Source: Candidatus Arcticimaribacter sp. (GTDB taxonomy: Bacteria > Bacteroidota > Bacteroidia > Flavobacteriales > Flavobacteriaceae). From it: DNA of 46,695 bases. The notes beneath the pieces are model-generated. The model searched no databases. It worked only from the letters and a program-made list of their open reading frames with translations, and had not been told where the DNA came from. The stretch spans positions 6,359 through 53,053 of the forward strand of contig WTJN01000094.1 of assembly GCA_011526265.1 (NCBI GenBank), read 5' to 3'. Shown here piece after piece: positions 18,367 through 26,619 of the stretch (position 1 is its first letter; every line of letters begins with the position of its first letter). Position numbers and translations under genes: made by a program.

Positions 18367-18819
18367 ATGGCCATTTTATCCCACCTAACAGACGAAATTA
18401 AAGCTGCAATGCGTGCCAAAGACACGCTGAGACTAGAAGCCCTACGGGCCATCAAGTCAGCCATGATGCTTGTGCAAACCTCTGCAGGAGGAAGCAACGA
18501 GCTGACCGAAGAAGAGGAAATAAAACTTGTTCAAAAACTGGTGAAACAGCGTAAAGACAGTGCACAGATTTTTCGTGAGCAGAACCGTGCAGACTTGGCA
18601 GAACCCGAAGAAGCGCAAGCGGAAATCATAGCAGCTTTCTTGCCGGAGCAATTGACGGAACAAGAAATTGGTGCTATCGTTGCCCAAGTCATTGAAGAGC
18701 TCAACGCCACTTCCATGCAAGACATGGGGAAAGTAATGGGGAAAGCTTCTCAAGTAATGGCAGGCAAAGCAGATGGCAAAACAATTTCTACCATTGTTCG
18801 CAATCAGTTGAGTGCATAA
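18367..18819 (+). CDS. GatB/YqeY domain protein
   Basis: This is a 150-residue soluble helical protein of the YqeY family, related to the tail domain of the GatB amidotransferase subunit. Family features visible are the N-terminal LTDEIKAAMRAKDTLRLEALRAIKSA, the central LVQKLVKQRKDSAQIF and the C-terminal MGKVMGKASQVMAGKADGKTIS. The family is thought to bind tRNA, but its role is not known. The gene starts 2 bp after the ftsZ stop, so it is very likely the last gene of the dcw transcript. It ends directly against the stop codon of the convergent oxidoreductase gene, with no base between them. Confidence 0.9.
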   Translation: MAILSHLTDEIKAAMRAKDTLRLEALRAIKSAMMLVQTSAGGSNELTEEEEIKLVQKLVKQRKDSAQIFREQNRADLAEPEEAQAEIIAAFLPEQLTEQEIGAIVAQVIEELNATSMQDMGKVMGKASQVMAGKADGKTISTIVRNQLSA

Positions 18820-19800
18820 TTATTTTTTGCAGTCAATGATCACTTTGCCCATCACTTTTCTTTGCATCATATCGATCATGGCTTGTGGAGCGTCCGCCAA
18901 AGGATATCTTTTTTGAATATACGGGCGAAGTTTTCCTTCACTCAGCCATTGTAATAGTTCCATGGTATTCTGCATATTGTCTTGTGGGAATTGCGTTGCC
19001 CAGCTTCCCCAGAAGACGCCAACGATTTGGCACCCTTTGAGCAAGGTAAGGTTGAGTGGGATTTTGGGGATTTCTCCTGCGGCAAAACCCACAACCAAAA
19101 AGCGTCCCTCCCAAGCAATGGCCCTTAACGCTGGCTCTGAAAAAGCGTCTCCAACTGCATCGTAGATCACATTGGCTCCTTTACCATCAGTAAGTATTTT
19201 TATCCTCTCTTTGAGGTCTTCTGTCAGATAATTGATGCCCTCATCGGCACCGTGATTTTTGCAAAGGGCAAGTTTTTCATCGGTAGAAGCACAAGCAATG
19301 ACCTTTGCTCCCATTTGTTTTCCAATTTCAACAGCAGCGAGGCCAACTCCTCCGGAAGCACCGAGGACAACAAGAGTTTCTCTTGCTTGTAATTGCGCTC
19401 TATTTTTTAAGGCATGATAGGAAGTTCCATAGGCCAGTAAGAAGGAAGCAGCAATGCCATCTTCCAAAAATGAAGGCTTTGGGAAAATGGTCGCACTGGG
19501 GGCAACCACTTCTTCCGCGAATCCTCCGTAGGGAACAAAACCCATGACTTCTTGTCCCACACTTAGATGTTTTACCTTGCTTCCTACACTTTTGATGACC
19601 CCAGCAATATCACTGCCAGGTGTGAATGGAAGTGGCGGCCGGAATTGGTATTTCCCTTGCACAATCAGGGTGTCCGGGAAATTTAAGCTACAAGCATTTA
19701 CTGCTACAATAACTTCTTTTTCGTTGGGTTCTGGGGAAGCAATTTCTTCCAAAACCAGTTTTTCTGGTGAAGAAAACGCGTGGCAAACAATGGCTCTCAT
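18820..19800 (-). CDS. NADPH:quinone oxidoreductase family protein (MDR superfamily)
   Basis: This is a 326-residue medium-chain dehydrogenase/reductase of the zinc-free quinone oxidoreductase type. The N-terminal GroES-like domain contains NACSLNFPDTLIVQGKY and PFTPGSDIAGVI. The Rossmann domain has VLGASGGVGLAAVEIGKQMG (NADPH-binding) and IYDAVGD. The cysteines that bind catalytic and structural zinc in alcohol dehydrogenases are absent, as expected for this branch. The natural substrate cannot be deduced. It is convergent with the YqeY gene (stop codons abut) and stands alone on the minus strand. Confidence 0.85.
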   Translation of the reverse strand: MRAIVCHAFSSPEKLVLEEIASPEPNEKEVIVAVNACSLNFPDTLIVQGKYQFRPPLPFTPGSDIAGVIKSVGSKVKHLSVGQEVMGFVPYGGFAEEVVAPSATIFPKPSFLEDGIAASFLLAYGTSYHALKNRAQLQARETLVVLGASGGVGLAAVEIGKQMGAKVIACASTDEKLALCKNHGADEGINYLTEDLKERIKILTDGKGANVIYDAVGDAFSEPALRAIAWEGRFLVVGFAAGEIPKIPLNLTLLKGCQIVGVFWGSWATQFPQDNMQNTMELLQWLSEGKLRPYIQKRYPLADAPQAMIDMMQRKVMGKVIIDCKK

Positions 19801-19914
19801 GAATGGTTGCTTAATTTTATTGATTATTATTCCAATCCTTTAAACATAAACGTGTAGATTGGATTTTCATCATTGAAAGTAACAAAATAAAACCACATGG
19901 GTTGGAGAGAAAAT

Positions 19915-20373
19915 ATGACCTTACGACTAGCAGAAAAAAGAGACCTCCCTCAACTTCTTGATTTTGAACAAGATCTTATTGCTTACGAAAGGGCGTTTGC
20001 ACCACAAATCAAAAAGGGAAAAATACACTATTACGACATTGGTGCCTACATTGAGCGATCGGATGTTTGTGTGGTGGTGGCGGAGCATGAGAATCAACTC
20101 ATTGGTTCAGGGTATGCATTAATAAAACCCAATAAAGTCTACAAGAACCCATCGACCATTGTTTATTTGGGGTTCATGTATGTATTGCCTGAATTTCGAG
20201 GTAATGGGATCAATGGGCGTATCATCGAATATCTTGTCGAGTGGGGAAAAACGCTGGGGCATACAGAATTTCAACTGGATGTCTATGCCGAAAATCTTCA
20301 TGCGATTAGGGCGTATCATAAAATGGGCTTTCAATCAGAATTGTTGACCATGCGTTTTCAGACGGATACTTGA
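19915..20373 (+). CDS. GNAT family N-acetyltransferase
   Basis: This 152-residue protein has the Gcn5-related acetyltransferase fold: an N-terminal LRLAEKRDLPQLLDFEQD strand-helix, then IVYLGFMYVLPEFRGNGINGRIIEYL, which contains the acetyl-CoA-binding R/QxxGxG/A-like loop (RGNGING). The end, ENLHAIRAYHKMGFQSE, is the usual GNAT C-terminal segment. Substrate unknown. I prefer the ATG at 19915 over the one at 19897, because a purine-rich GGAGAG lies about 7 nt upstream and the protein then starts like most GNATs. Confidence 0.85.
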   Translation: MTLRLAEKRDLPQLLDFEQDLIAYERAFAPQIKKGKIHYYDIGAYIERSDVCVVVAEHENQLIGSGYALIKPNKVYKNPSTIVYLGFMYVLPEFRGNGINGRIIEYLVEWGKTLGHTEFQLDVYAENLHAIRAYHKMGFQSELLTMRFQTDT

Positions 20374-20433
20374 TTTTATTCGAATGATGGGGTTTCAAAA
20401 AAAGACATCAACGAAAATTTCACGCATGAATGA

Positions 20434-20601
20434 TTATCGATGTTTGCGATAGTTGATTCCAACAGAACACAAGGTAATGATGAGTCCCAAGAGGATGAGC
20501 CCTGGTGCGTCGTCGAATTCCCCAAAGACCGCAAAAGCACCACCAACAAAGGCGAGGCTCGAAGAAAATAAGGCAATAATGAAAGCTTTTGATGGTCGCA
20601 T
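20434..20601 (-). CDS. Small membrane protein of 55 residues, unknown function
   Basis: The product starts MRPSKAFIIALFSSSLAFVG and has two hydrophobic stretches (about residues 7-23 and 30-46) separated by FGEFDDAPG, with a basic tail NYRKHR. This suggests a hairpin in the inner membrane with both ends in the cytoplasm. The ATG at 20601 is the natural start; an upstream in-frame start at 20631 would only add a polar extension. The positive-inside charge pattern makes a real gene likely. I do not recognise a named family, although small two-helix proteins of this kind are frequent in flavobacteria. It lies between a convergent GNAT gene and a codirectional lipoprotein gene. Confidence 0.6.
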   Translation of the reverse strand: MRPSKAFIIALFSSSLAFVGGAFAVFGEFDDAPGLILLGLIITLCSVGINYRKHR

Positions 20602-20711
20602 GCTGGAAAACCTATTTAATGTATGCCTCAAAATACGATTTTTTCAGATTGATTTTTTTCATTAGTACTAAGAGGATTAAATAGTATTGTAAATAGCTTG
20701 ATGAAAATTCT

Positions 20712-21407
20712 TCATTTCAAGGAGGAGATTTCATAGGTATACGCCGCCCTTAATACACGACGATTGGTGAGGCTGTCGACCATAAAACTTCGCCTTTTCT
20801 TCACCAGTATGGGGTGGTGTTTTAGATGAAATTCATCATTCAGAATTAGGCTCCATCGTCCATTGTGTTGTACACTGTAACCACGATTAAGGTAGTTTTT
20901 GGTGTCAAAATAAAAAACCCATTGATCGGTAGAGTTGTGCTGTGTATAGGAAACCTCAATGGCGTGGACGGGCTGTTGATTGGGTAACATTTCTTGTCCT
21001 TTGTACACCAAGACTGCTTTTTTATCAACGAGTTTGGCGGGTTGCCAAAACACAAAATAGGCTGCATTGAATTTGTTTTTTGCCGCGATGTATTCTTTTC
21101 CTTCTTTAAGGACAGTGGCATCAGTATGGTTGTAAATCGAATCACCTCTCCAACTCAAATGTTGGTTATTACTATAAATGTGGTGTACAAAGGGGCGCCA
21201 TCGCAAGTGGTGTTTTTCAATGCTTTCTTTTTCGAGTGTGCCGTCGGGAAAAAATAGCTGTGATGTTTTTATGTAAGTTAGCGAATCGATGGGTGGGTCA
21301 AAACGGTGGGCCTTTATCGATCGGTTTAAAATGATTTCTGCGGTGAGTGGTTTTTCACATTTCCAAAAAATGAGTAAACCAAATAGTACGATCCAGGTGT
21401 GTTTCAT
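20712..21407 (-). CDS. Putative lipoprotein of unknown function
   Basis: The 231-residue product has an N-terminal hydrophobic stretch (HTWIVLFGLLIFWKC), which could be a weak lipoprotein signal with Cys17 lipidated; WKC is not a good lipobox. The rest is rich in alternating polar and aromatic residues (for example LRWRPFVHHIYSNN and DQWVFYFDTKNYLNRGYSV), a pattern like the beta-rich LolA/LolB-type lipoprotein-sorting fold or DUF6503-like proteins of Bacteroidota. I cannot assign a function. ATGs at 21416 and 21407 are both possible; the second gives the usual MK start. The gene is divergent from the TspO-like gene. Confidence 0.65.
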   Translation of the reverse strand: MKHTWIVLFGLLIFWKCEKPLTAEIILNRSIKAHRFDPPIDSLTYIKTSQLFFPDGTLEKESIEKHHLRWRPFVHHIYSNNQHLSWRGDSIYNHTDATVLKEGKEYIAAKNKFNAAYFVFWQPAKLVDKKAVLVYKGQEMLPNQQPVHAIEVSYTQHNSTDQWVFYFDTKNYLNRGYSVQHNGRWSLILNDEFHLKHHPILVKKRRSFMVDSLTNRRVLRAAYTYEISSLK

Positions 21408-21525
21408 TGATAACATAATATTCTTCTCAAGATATTAATTCTACCGCGAAAAGGTTCCTATCGAAGTGAATAAAGCGAATCACAAAAGTCTGTTGAGATA
21501 TTTCCTAACTTGTAAAAAAAAAGCA

Positions 21526-22290
21526 ATGAAAGGAATTGGATTGAAAGTACTTATCGTACTGGCCTATACACAAATGCTTACTGTCAACGCTTTGGCCAAT
21601 ATACTACCAATCAATGGAAAGACCACCGGCGCACTATCGGACCAATACGGGAATCTTTTTACGCCCATGGGATTTACATTCTCAATATGGGGGCTGATTT
21701 ATTTCCTTCTATTGTTGTTTGTGCTTGGTGTGGTGTTTTCTCCAATGGGAGATTTCAATAAAAAAATTGGTCGGTGGTTCATCGCCAATGCGCTTTTGAA
21801 TAGCAGTTGGATTTTTGCGTGGCATTTTGAACAACTATTCTTGTCGTTTTGTATAATGTTGGGGTTGTTGTATACTTTGGTTCAACTTCAGATTTTTTTA
21901 CACGTAGGTGTCAACGGAGTAAAGCACTACTGGCTTCGCATGCCTTTCACTGTTTATTTTGGTTGGATTACCGTGGCCACCATTGCCAATGCGACCGCTT
22001 TTTTGGTGGGCATTGGGTGGGAGCCTTATGGTGCGATTGCAGCCATTTGGACGGTAACCCTATTGTTTATCGGAGTGGTGATTGCCTATGTACAACTTCT
22101 ATATTTCAAACAACCCGTCTATGCAGTGGTGATTCTTTGGGCGTACTGGGGGATATATTTTAAGCATACTGCTAAACAAGGCTTTGACCACCAGTATGAG
22201 ATGGTCATATTTGCTACTGTTATCGGCATGGTGGTCATGGGGTATGGAGCAATACGAACAGGCTATATAGCGTTGAAGCAGAATCAATAA
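21526..22290 (+). CDS. TspO/MBR-like integral membrane protein
   Basis: This 254-residue polytopic protein has about seven membrane helices. The segment NLFTPMGFTFSIWGLIYFLL near residues 47-66 is the hallmark of flavobacterial proteins annotated as tryptophan-rich sensory or TspO/MBR-related. It is longer than classical five-helix TspO (about 160 residues), so a direct equivalence is not safe. TspO binds porphyrins and sterols in other bacteria; nothing here shows a ligand. I prefer the ATG at 21526, since the frame upstream to 21466 encodes a polar basic extension (KANHKSLLRYFLTCKKKA). The gene is followed by about 250 bp of non-coding sequence before tRNA-Arg. Confidence 0.65.
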   Translation: MKGIGLKVLIVLAYTQMLTVNALANILPINGKTTGALSDQYGNLFTPMGFTFSIWGLIYFLLLLFVLGVVFSPMGDFNKKIGRWFIANALLNSSWIFAWHFEQLFLSFCIMLGLLYTLVQLQIFLHVGVNGVKHYWLRMPFTVYFGWITVATIANATAFLVGIGWEPYGAIAAIWTVTLLFIGVVIAYVQLLYFKQPVYAVVILWAYWGIYFKHTAKQGFDHQYEMVIFATVIGMVVMGYGAIRTGYIALKQNQ

Positions 22291-22405
22291 CTTAAATTCT
22301 TATTCCGTCTGTTTTTTGTGCCCCTTTGTGAAGCGTTAATGTTGAAGAAAAAAAGAAATTTTTTGAAGCTTTGGATTTCTACTGGCCTTTGTCAATATTT
22401 CAGGG

Positions 22406-22450
22406 GGGTCAAAATTTTTTCAGTCAAAGAGAAATATTTATTTTTGACCC
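22406..22450. repeat. 9-bp inverted repeat in a 248-bp intergenic region
   Basis: GGGTCAAAA at 22406-22414 is the exact reverse complement of TTTTGACCC at 22442-22450, with 27 nt between. It lies in the non-coding stretch 22291-22538 between the TspO-like gene and tRNA-Arg. It could be a protein-binding site, a weak RNA stem or chance. I see no gene in this stretch. Confidence 0.35.
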
Positions 22451-22538
22451 TGTGGACAATCGCCAATCATAGAGTTTGCTTGAAGTAGTATTTACTTAAA
22501 GTCTTAGCTTATGGCAATCGATTACATAAACAATCAAC

Positions 22539-22612
22539 GGCCCAGTAGTTCAACTGGATAGAATATCAGATTTCGGCTCTGAGGGTTGGGGGTTCGAATC
22601 CTCCCTGGGTCA
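22539..22612 (+). tRNA. tRNA-Arg (anticodon UCG)
   Basis: The sequence folds into a standard cloverleaf. The acceptor stem GGCCCAG pairs with CTGGGTC (one G-U pair). The D stem is GTTC/GAAT and the anticodon stem TCAGA/TCTGA around the loop TTTCGGC, giving anticodon TCG. The variable loop is GGGTT, the T stem GGGGG/CCTCC around TTCGAAT, and the discriminator base is A at 22612. CCA is not encoded. The anticodon reads the arginine codon CGA and possibly CGG. Confidence 0.95.
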
Positions 22613-22642
22613 CATAGATTTAGACCAAAGCACAAGAGAAAT

Positions 22643-22664
22643 ATCGCTGCTTATAGACAGCGAT
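22643..22664 (+). terminator. Weak hairpin downstream of tRNA-Arg
   Basis: ATCGCTG at 22643-22649 pairs with CAGCGAT at 22658-22664 across an 8-nt loop. There is no proper T-run after it (GTATTCTTGTTG follows), so it is at best a weak terminator or a processing signal 30 nt past the tRNA end. Confidence 0.3.
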
Positions 22665-22742
22665 GTATTCTTGTTGTTGCATGGACGTCGAAGCCTGAAA
22701 AAAGTGTAAATTTCAAGAATTAAACAAAACACAAGAAACCAA

Positions 22743-23324
22743 ATGACAAAAAAACTGTTTATTCTTTTGCTGGTTGGTAGCCTATTTGCTTGCTCTGATG
22801 GACCTTCCAAAGAAGCAACGAAACTTGGCGAAGGCATCTACCGAAAAGGAGGTTGGATCTATGACATGAAAGAATTGCCTTCAGGTAAAAATGTAATTCC
22901 CTTTTACACGGTTGGAAAATTGTCTGAAAATGTATTGACCAATAGCGCGACGTTGCCAGCTTCGGAACTGGGGATTAGTGTTTATTTTATGCTGGACAAA
23001 ACGGGTGAAACAAAAAATAAAATTACTTCAGGTTATTTCGAAGCGTCGACAAGTGATGAAAATTTATTCAAGTTTCCACGTTGTTTGAGTATTTGCCCTA
23101 TGGTGGTTGAGGTCATCAATCCCGACGGGAGTATGGCAGAAACCTTTCGTGCAAATTACTCGCGACCCAATGTCTTTAGAATGGACCTTCAAGACTTGAC
23201 CTTGGCTGATTTGGCCTACAACCAAAAGAAATTCCGGATTAGAATTCCGATCTCGATGAACAATCAAAACACTATTTTTGAGTGGTTTACGTTTGATTTT
23301 GGGGATTTTAGTCCAAAGCCCTGA
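22743..23324 (+). CDS. Putative lipoprotein of unknown function
   Basis: The 193-residue product has a clear lipoprotein signal: MTKK, a hydrophobic core LFILLLVGSLF, and lipobox LFAC with Cys17 as the lipidated residue, followed by SDGPS. The mature part contains two Cys in CLSICPMV and many predicted beta strands (for example KFRIRIPISMNNQNTIFEWF), consistent with a small beta-sandwich at the outer membrane. I do not recognise a family. The gene follows tRNA-Arg and precedes the OmpA gene by 280 bp; there is no sign of co-transcription. Confidence 0.75.
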   Translation: MTKKLFILLLVGSLFACSDGPSKEATKLGEGIYRKGGWIYDMKELPSGKNVIPFYTVGKLSENVLTNSATLPASELGISVYFMLDKTGETKNKITSGYFEASTSDENLFKFPRCLSICPMVVEVINPDGSMAETFRANYSRPNVFRMDLQDLTLADLAYNQKKFRIRIPISMNNQNTIFEWFTFDFGDFSPKP

Positions 23325-23405
23325 GAGAGTATTGCTTACTAATTTTTACACCCAAAAAGTAAATGGATTTGAAAGCAGTAGAAGAGAAGGTCTAGGATAA
23401 TTTTA

Positions 23406-23507
23406 ATGCAGAAGGGCTCATTATCCAAGAATAACTCCAAATTCTATTTTGCATTGATTTCGGTTGCTATTGTTTCCTCACTTTTTTTAACGTATTTATT
23501 AGTCTAA
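23406..23507 (+). CDS. Candidate 33-residue single-helix membrane peptide
   Basis: A short open frame runs from ATG 23406 to TAA 23507. It encodes a polar, basic N-terminus (MQKGSLSKNNSK) followed by about 20 continuous hydrophobic residues (FYFALISVAIVSSLFLTYLL) to the stop. The layout is that of a small bitopic membrane protein with the N-terminus inside. It fills the middle of the otherwise empty 279-bp gap between the lipoprotein and ompA genes. There is no Shine-Dalgarno site, but flavobacteria often lack one. Such a frame can also occur by chance in T-rich DNA, so confidence is low. Confidence 0.3.
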   Translation: MQKGSLSKNNSKFYFALISVAIVSSLFLTYLLV

Positions 23508-23603
23508 AAGCATATTTTTTTGTTTTTTTGCAATATGTTACTACAAATATGTAGCGGCATGTTTTGATAATTTTTAAATTTCGAATAACCAAAATTAATA
23601 TCT

Positions 23604-24962
23604 ATGAAATTTTTTCGACTCAGTTTGATGTTGGTGATTTTCAGCTCGGCTGTTGTTTCTGCACAAACTTCTGACAATCCTTGGCTCATTTCAGGAGGCT
23701 TGAACATGGTTTCTCTCCAAGAGGGATTCGAACTTCCACTCAATGACGGTACACTCTACGGAGACGGTGCCTTTGACGCTGGTGTTGGTGTACCTTCACT
23801 TTCAATCTTCAGAGCAATCGCAGGGGGTCTTTCTGTGGGTACTCAACTATCCCTAAACAGCTTAGACAAATCTGCTGGAAATGGAAGCATTGACTTTTTT
23901 GCCATTGATGCGGCTTTAAAATACGGTTTCAACCGTAATGGAAAACTTAGTCCTTATGTTAAAGGTGGATGGGGTTTCTCTTCATTCGACGCTGCTGATG
24001 GTGGAGACTATGATCTTTCATACCAGTTGACCAACACATACTTTGGTACATTCGGTTTAAACTTCCGATTGGGAGAGAACTGGAGTGCTTTTGTTGAAAC
24101 AAGTTACAGAAACACCCAAGACAGACCAACAACCAACTACCTCATGCACTCTGCTGGTGTAGCCCTTGGATTTGGTTCAGGTGATAGTGATAAAGACGGG
24201 GTAAACGACAAGAAAGACAAATGTCCAGACGTTCCTGGTTTGAAAGAATTCGAAGGATGTCCTGATACGGATGAGGATGGAATTCCTGATCCAGAAGACG
24301 ACTGTCCAGAAGATGCTGGTCCAGCTGAAAACAACGGATGTCCTGACACGGACGGTGACACTGTTCTTGACAAAGATGATGCATGTCCTGAAGTTGCAGG
24401 TCTTGTAGAATTGAATGGATGTCCTGATGCAGACAGCGACGGTATTGCTGACAAAGACGATGAGTGTCCAGAAGAAGCTGGCCCTGCAGAAAACAACGGT
24501 TGTCCATGGCCTGATACAGATGGCGACGGCGTTCTTGACAAAGACGACGCTTGTCCAGAGGAAGCAGGTAGCGGTGAAAACGGTTGTCCTGAAGTACAAA
24601 AGGCTGTTTTAAATGCATTAAATGAAGCTGGTCAAACAGTATTATTTGCTGCCAACAGCTCAAGATTGATGGGCAAAAGCGTTATGGCAGCCATCGAAAA
24701 AGTGAAAACGATTCTCGATGAAAATCCAGAAGGAGTAGTGATTATCGAAGGCCACGCTTCTGAAGATGGATCAGCCGATTTCAATTTGAAATTATCAGAT
24801 AAACGAGCGAATGCTGTGCGTAACAAACTCATTGAAATGGGTGTTGACGAAGCGCGTTTGGAAGTTAAAGCATTAGGTGAAACTGCACCTGTAGGCGATA
24901 ACTCAACCCGCGAGGGACGTAAACAAAGCAGACGCGTTGTTTTCAAAGCCAAAAAGCAATAA
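23604..24962 (+). CDS. OmpA-family outer membrane protein with thrombospondin type 3 repeats
   Basis: The 452-residue product has a Sec signal peptide (cleavage after VVSA, near residue 20). An N-terminal eight-stranded-type beta-barrel (about 22-190) ends in [11 protein letters not shown]. Five acidic thrombospondin type 3-like repeats of about 27 residues (196-331, D.DG..D..D.CP.......GCP) follow. A C-terminal OmpA peptidoglycan-binding domain (about 345-450) has [21 protein letters not shown] and [11 protein letters not shown]. The Asp-rich repeats should bind calcium and form a stiff rod between barrel and cell wall. Domain order is that of abundant Bacteroidota porin-like OmpA proteins. 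The gene is single and is followed by a strong terminator. Confidence 0.9.
   Translation: MKFFRLSLMLVIFSSAVVSAQTSDNPWLISGGLNMVSLQEGFELPLNDGTLYGDGAFDAGVGVPSLSIFRAIAGGLSVGTQLSLNSLDKSAGNGSIDFFAIDAALKYGFNRNGKLSPYVKGGWGFSSFDAADGGDYDLSYQLTNTYFGTFGLNFRLGENWSAFVETSYRNTQDRPTTNYLMHSAGVALGFGSGDSDKDGVNDKKDKCPDVPGLKEFEGCPDTDEDGIPDPEDDCPEDAGPAENNGCPDTDGDTVLDKDDACPEVAGLVELNGCPDADSDGIADKDDECPEEAGPAENNGCPWPDTDGDGVLDKDDACPEEAGSGENGCPEVQKAVLNALNEAGQTVLFAANSSRLMGKSVMAAIEKVKTILDENPEGVVIIEGHASEDGSADFNLKLSDKRANAVRNKLIEMGVDEARLEVKALGETAPVGDNSTREGRKQSRRVVFKAKKQ
24189..24596 (+). repeat. Five tandem thrombospondin type 3 repeat units
   Basis: Inside the OmpA gene there are five in-frame units of 27, 27, 27, 29 and 26 codons. 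Each has the pattern D-x-D-G-x-x-D-x-x-D-x-C-P near its start and G-C-P near its end. Units 2 and 4 share PAENNGCP and units 3 and 5 share LDKDDACPE, so alternating units are more alike than neighbours. Confidence 0.85.
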
Positions 24963-24990
24963 GTAAGGGATTTCAATAACCCTTAAAACA

Positions 24991-25022
24991 AAAAAGGCCG
25001 GATGAAAATCCGGCCTTTTTTT
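24991..25022. terminator. Bidirectional intrinsic terminator between ompA and rpe
   Basis: The stem is AAAAAGGCCGGAT, the loop GAAA and the other arm ATCCGGCCTTTTT, followed by more T. It lies 28 nt after the ompA stop and 15 nt after the rpe stop on the other strand. A-run before and T-run after let it work in both directions. Confidence 0.92.
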
Positions 25023-25036
25023 ATGATTAATTTTTT

Positions 25037-25687
25037 TTAGAGCTGTTTTAATGTCTCGATGGTAGCGATAGGATTTTCCGATTTAAATACAAAACTTCCG
25101 GCGACCAGTATATCGGCTCCGGCATCGACCAAGGCTTCTGCATTTTGATCGGTTACGCCCCCGTCGATCTCAATTTTTGTATCTGCATTACTCTCTTCGA
25201 TTAGTTTTTTCAAGGCCTTCACTTTTGCATACGTTTGCTCGATAAAGCTTTGCCCACCAAATCCTGGATTGACGCTCATAAGGCAAACCACGTCAATATC
25301 TTGTATGCAATCGTTAAGGAGGGCAACAGGTGTATGTGGATTCAATGCTACACCTGCTTTCATTCCCGATGCTTTGATTTTTTGAAGACTGCGATGTAAA
25401 TGTGTACACGCCTCATAATGTACAGTCAAAACGGCTGCGTTTAGTGCAGCAAATGTCTCGATGTAACGATCCGGATCAACGATCATTAAATGTACATCTA
25501 ATGGCTTTTTTGCGTGTGCCGCAATTGCTTTTAAGACAGGCATGCCAAAAGATATATTGGGGACAAAAACCCCGTCCATGATATCAATATGAAACCAGTC
25601 TGCTTTACTTTCGTTGAGCATTTCACAATCCCTTTGAAGGTTGGCGAAATCGGCGGCCAGGAGTGAGGGTGCAATGATTTTTGTCAT
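25037..25687 (-). CDS. rpe: Ribulose-phosphate 3-epimerase
   Basis: Rpe interconverts ribulose 5-phosphate and xylulose 5-phosphate in the pentose phosphate pathway. The 216-residue TIM-barrel product has the expected motifs: SLLAADFANL, HIDIMDGVFVPNI (metal-binding His and catalytic Asp), LDVHLMI, MSVNPGFGGQSF and IDGGV near the phosphate site. It lies 39 bp downstream of rpoD on the same strand, but a terminator hairpin sits between them, 15 nt before the rpe ATG. How rpe is transcribed is therefore unclear. It ends at the bidirectional terminator shared with ompA. Confidence 0.95.
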   Translation of the reverse strand: MTKIIAPSLLAADFANLQRDCEMLNESKADWFHIDIMDGVFVPNISFGMPVLKAIAAHAKKPLDVHLMIVDPDRYIETFAALNAAVLTVHYEACTHLHRSLQKIKASGMKAGVALNPHTPVALLNDCIQDIDVVCLMSVNPGFGGQSFIEQTYAKVKALKKLIEESNADTKIEIDGGVTDQNAEALVDAGADILVAGSFVFKSENPIATIETLKQL

Positions 25688-25695
25688 AGAATTTA

Positions 25696-25721
25696 TAAAA
25701 AAAGCAACCCGAAGGTTGCTT
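25696..25721 (-). terminator. Intrinsic terminator of rpoD
   Basis: On the minus strand AAGCAACC, loop TTCG, GGTTGCTT is followed by a run of T. C(UUCG)G is an especially stable tetraloop. It starts 6 nt after the rpoD stop and its T-run ends only about 9 nt before the rpe start codon, so it may also act as an attenuator for rpe. Confidence 0.85.
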
Positions 25722-25726
25722 GGTGT

Positions 25727-26590
25727 TTAGCCTAAATAGGTTTTTAAGATTTTACTGCGTGATGTGTGTTTCAAACGGCGAATGGCTTTTTCCTTGATTT
25801 GACGTACACGTTCGCGCGTGAGATCAAAGGTTTCCCCAATTTCCTCTAAGGTCATTGCGTGCTGCTCACCAAGGCCGAAGTACAATCGAACCACGTCGGC
25901 TTCTCGCGGTGTAAGGGTTTCGAGTGCGCGTTCAATTTCAGTTTTCAATGATTCGTGCAACAATGTTCGATCTGGATTTGGAGACTCCCCGCTATTCAAT
26001 ACATCATAGAGATTGGAGTCTTCTCCCTCAACCAAGGGTGCATCCATGGAGACATGACGCCCAGAATTCTTTAGTGATTCTTTCACATCGTTGACCGTCA
26101 TATCCAGTTCCTTGGCAATTTCTTCTGCCGAGGGAGCCCGCTCGTGAGCTTGCTCTAGGAAAGCATATGTTTTGTTGATTTTATTAATCGATCCAATCTT
26201 GTTCAGGGGAAGGCGGACGATTCGAGATTGTTCTGCCAATGCTTGTAGAATGGACTGTCGAATCCACCATACAGCATAAGAAATAAACTTGAATCCTCTT
26301 GTTTCATCAAAACGTTTGGCGGCTTTGATGAGGCCTAAATTGCCTTCGTTGATTAAGTCTGGAAGAGTAAGTCCTTGGTTTTGGTATTGTTTTGCTACAG
26401 ACACCACAAAGCGCAGATTGGCTTTTGTGAGTTTCTCTAGAGCGATTTGATCTCCCGCTTTGATGCGCTGAGCCAGTTCTACTTCTTCTTCGGCGGTAAT
26501 CAAATCAACTTTCCCGATCTCTTGTAAATACTTGTCGAGGGAGGCTGTTTCGCGATTGGTTACCTGTTTGGTGATTTTAAGTTGTCTCAT
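25727..26590 (-). CDS. rpoD: Primary RNA polymerase sigma factor RpoD/SigA
   Basis: The 287-residue protein is the housekeeping sigma factor of Bacteroidota, which lacks region 1.1 and the non-conserved insertion and is less than half the size of E. coli sigma-70. Regions are in order: 1.2 ([20 protein letters not shown]), 2 ([18 protein letters not shown], then [15 protein letters not shown] for DNA melting), 3, and 4 with [15 protein letters not shown] and the helix-turn-helix [19 protein letters not shown]. This factor recognises the -7 TAnnTTTG elements seen in several places in this window. The gene follows pnp, separated by a bidirectional terminator, and has its own likely promoter. 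Confidence 0.96.
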   Translation of the reverse strand: MRQLKITKQVTNRETASLDKYLQEIGKVDLITAEEEVELAQRIKAGDQIALEKLTKANLRFVVSVAKQYQNQGLTLPDLINEGNLGLIKAAKRFDETRGFKFISYAVWWIRQSILQALAEQSRIVRLPLNKIGSINKINKTYAFLEQAHERAPSAEEIAKELDMTVNDVKESLKNSGRHVSMDAPLVEGEDSNLYDVLNSGESPNPDRTLLHESLKTEIERALETLTPREADVVRLYFGLGEQHAMTLEEIGETFDLTRERVRQIKEKAIRRLKHTSRSKILKTYLG

Positions 26591-26619
26591 CTACTTTTTC
26601 TTCTACTAGGTTATACGAT

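Noticed and set aside
20453-20665. Plus-strand 70-codon frame opposite the 55-residue membrane protein
   Set aside because: The minus-strand frame has a convincing two-helix membrane pattern; the plus-strand reading is a polar, Lys/Pro-rich shadow.
22539-22612. tRNA-Arg as an attachment site for an integrated element
   Set aside because: No integrase, no duplicated tRNA 3' end and no shift to foreign-looking genes nearby.
23363-23395. Ten-codon frame MDLKAVEEKV before the candidate micro-ORF
   Set aside because: It is too short to support as a gene; noted only as possible leader or remnant.
24189-24596. Regular repeats that could suggest a CRISPR array
   Set aside because: The units are coding, imperfect, contiguous and in frame; there are no unique spacers and no cas genes.
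24137-24663. Three long minus-strand frames across the OmpA repeats
   Set aside because: They are Ser/Pro-, Gln/Leu- or Val/Ile-rich periodic translations produced by the repetitive D/P/C-rich sense codons, not genes.
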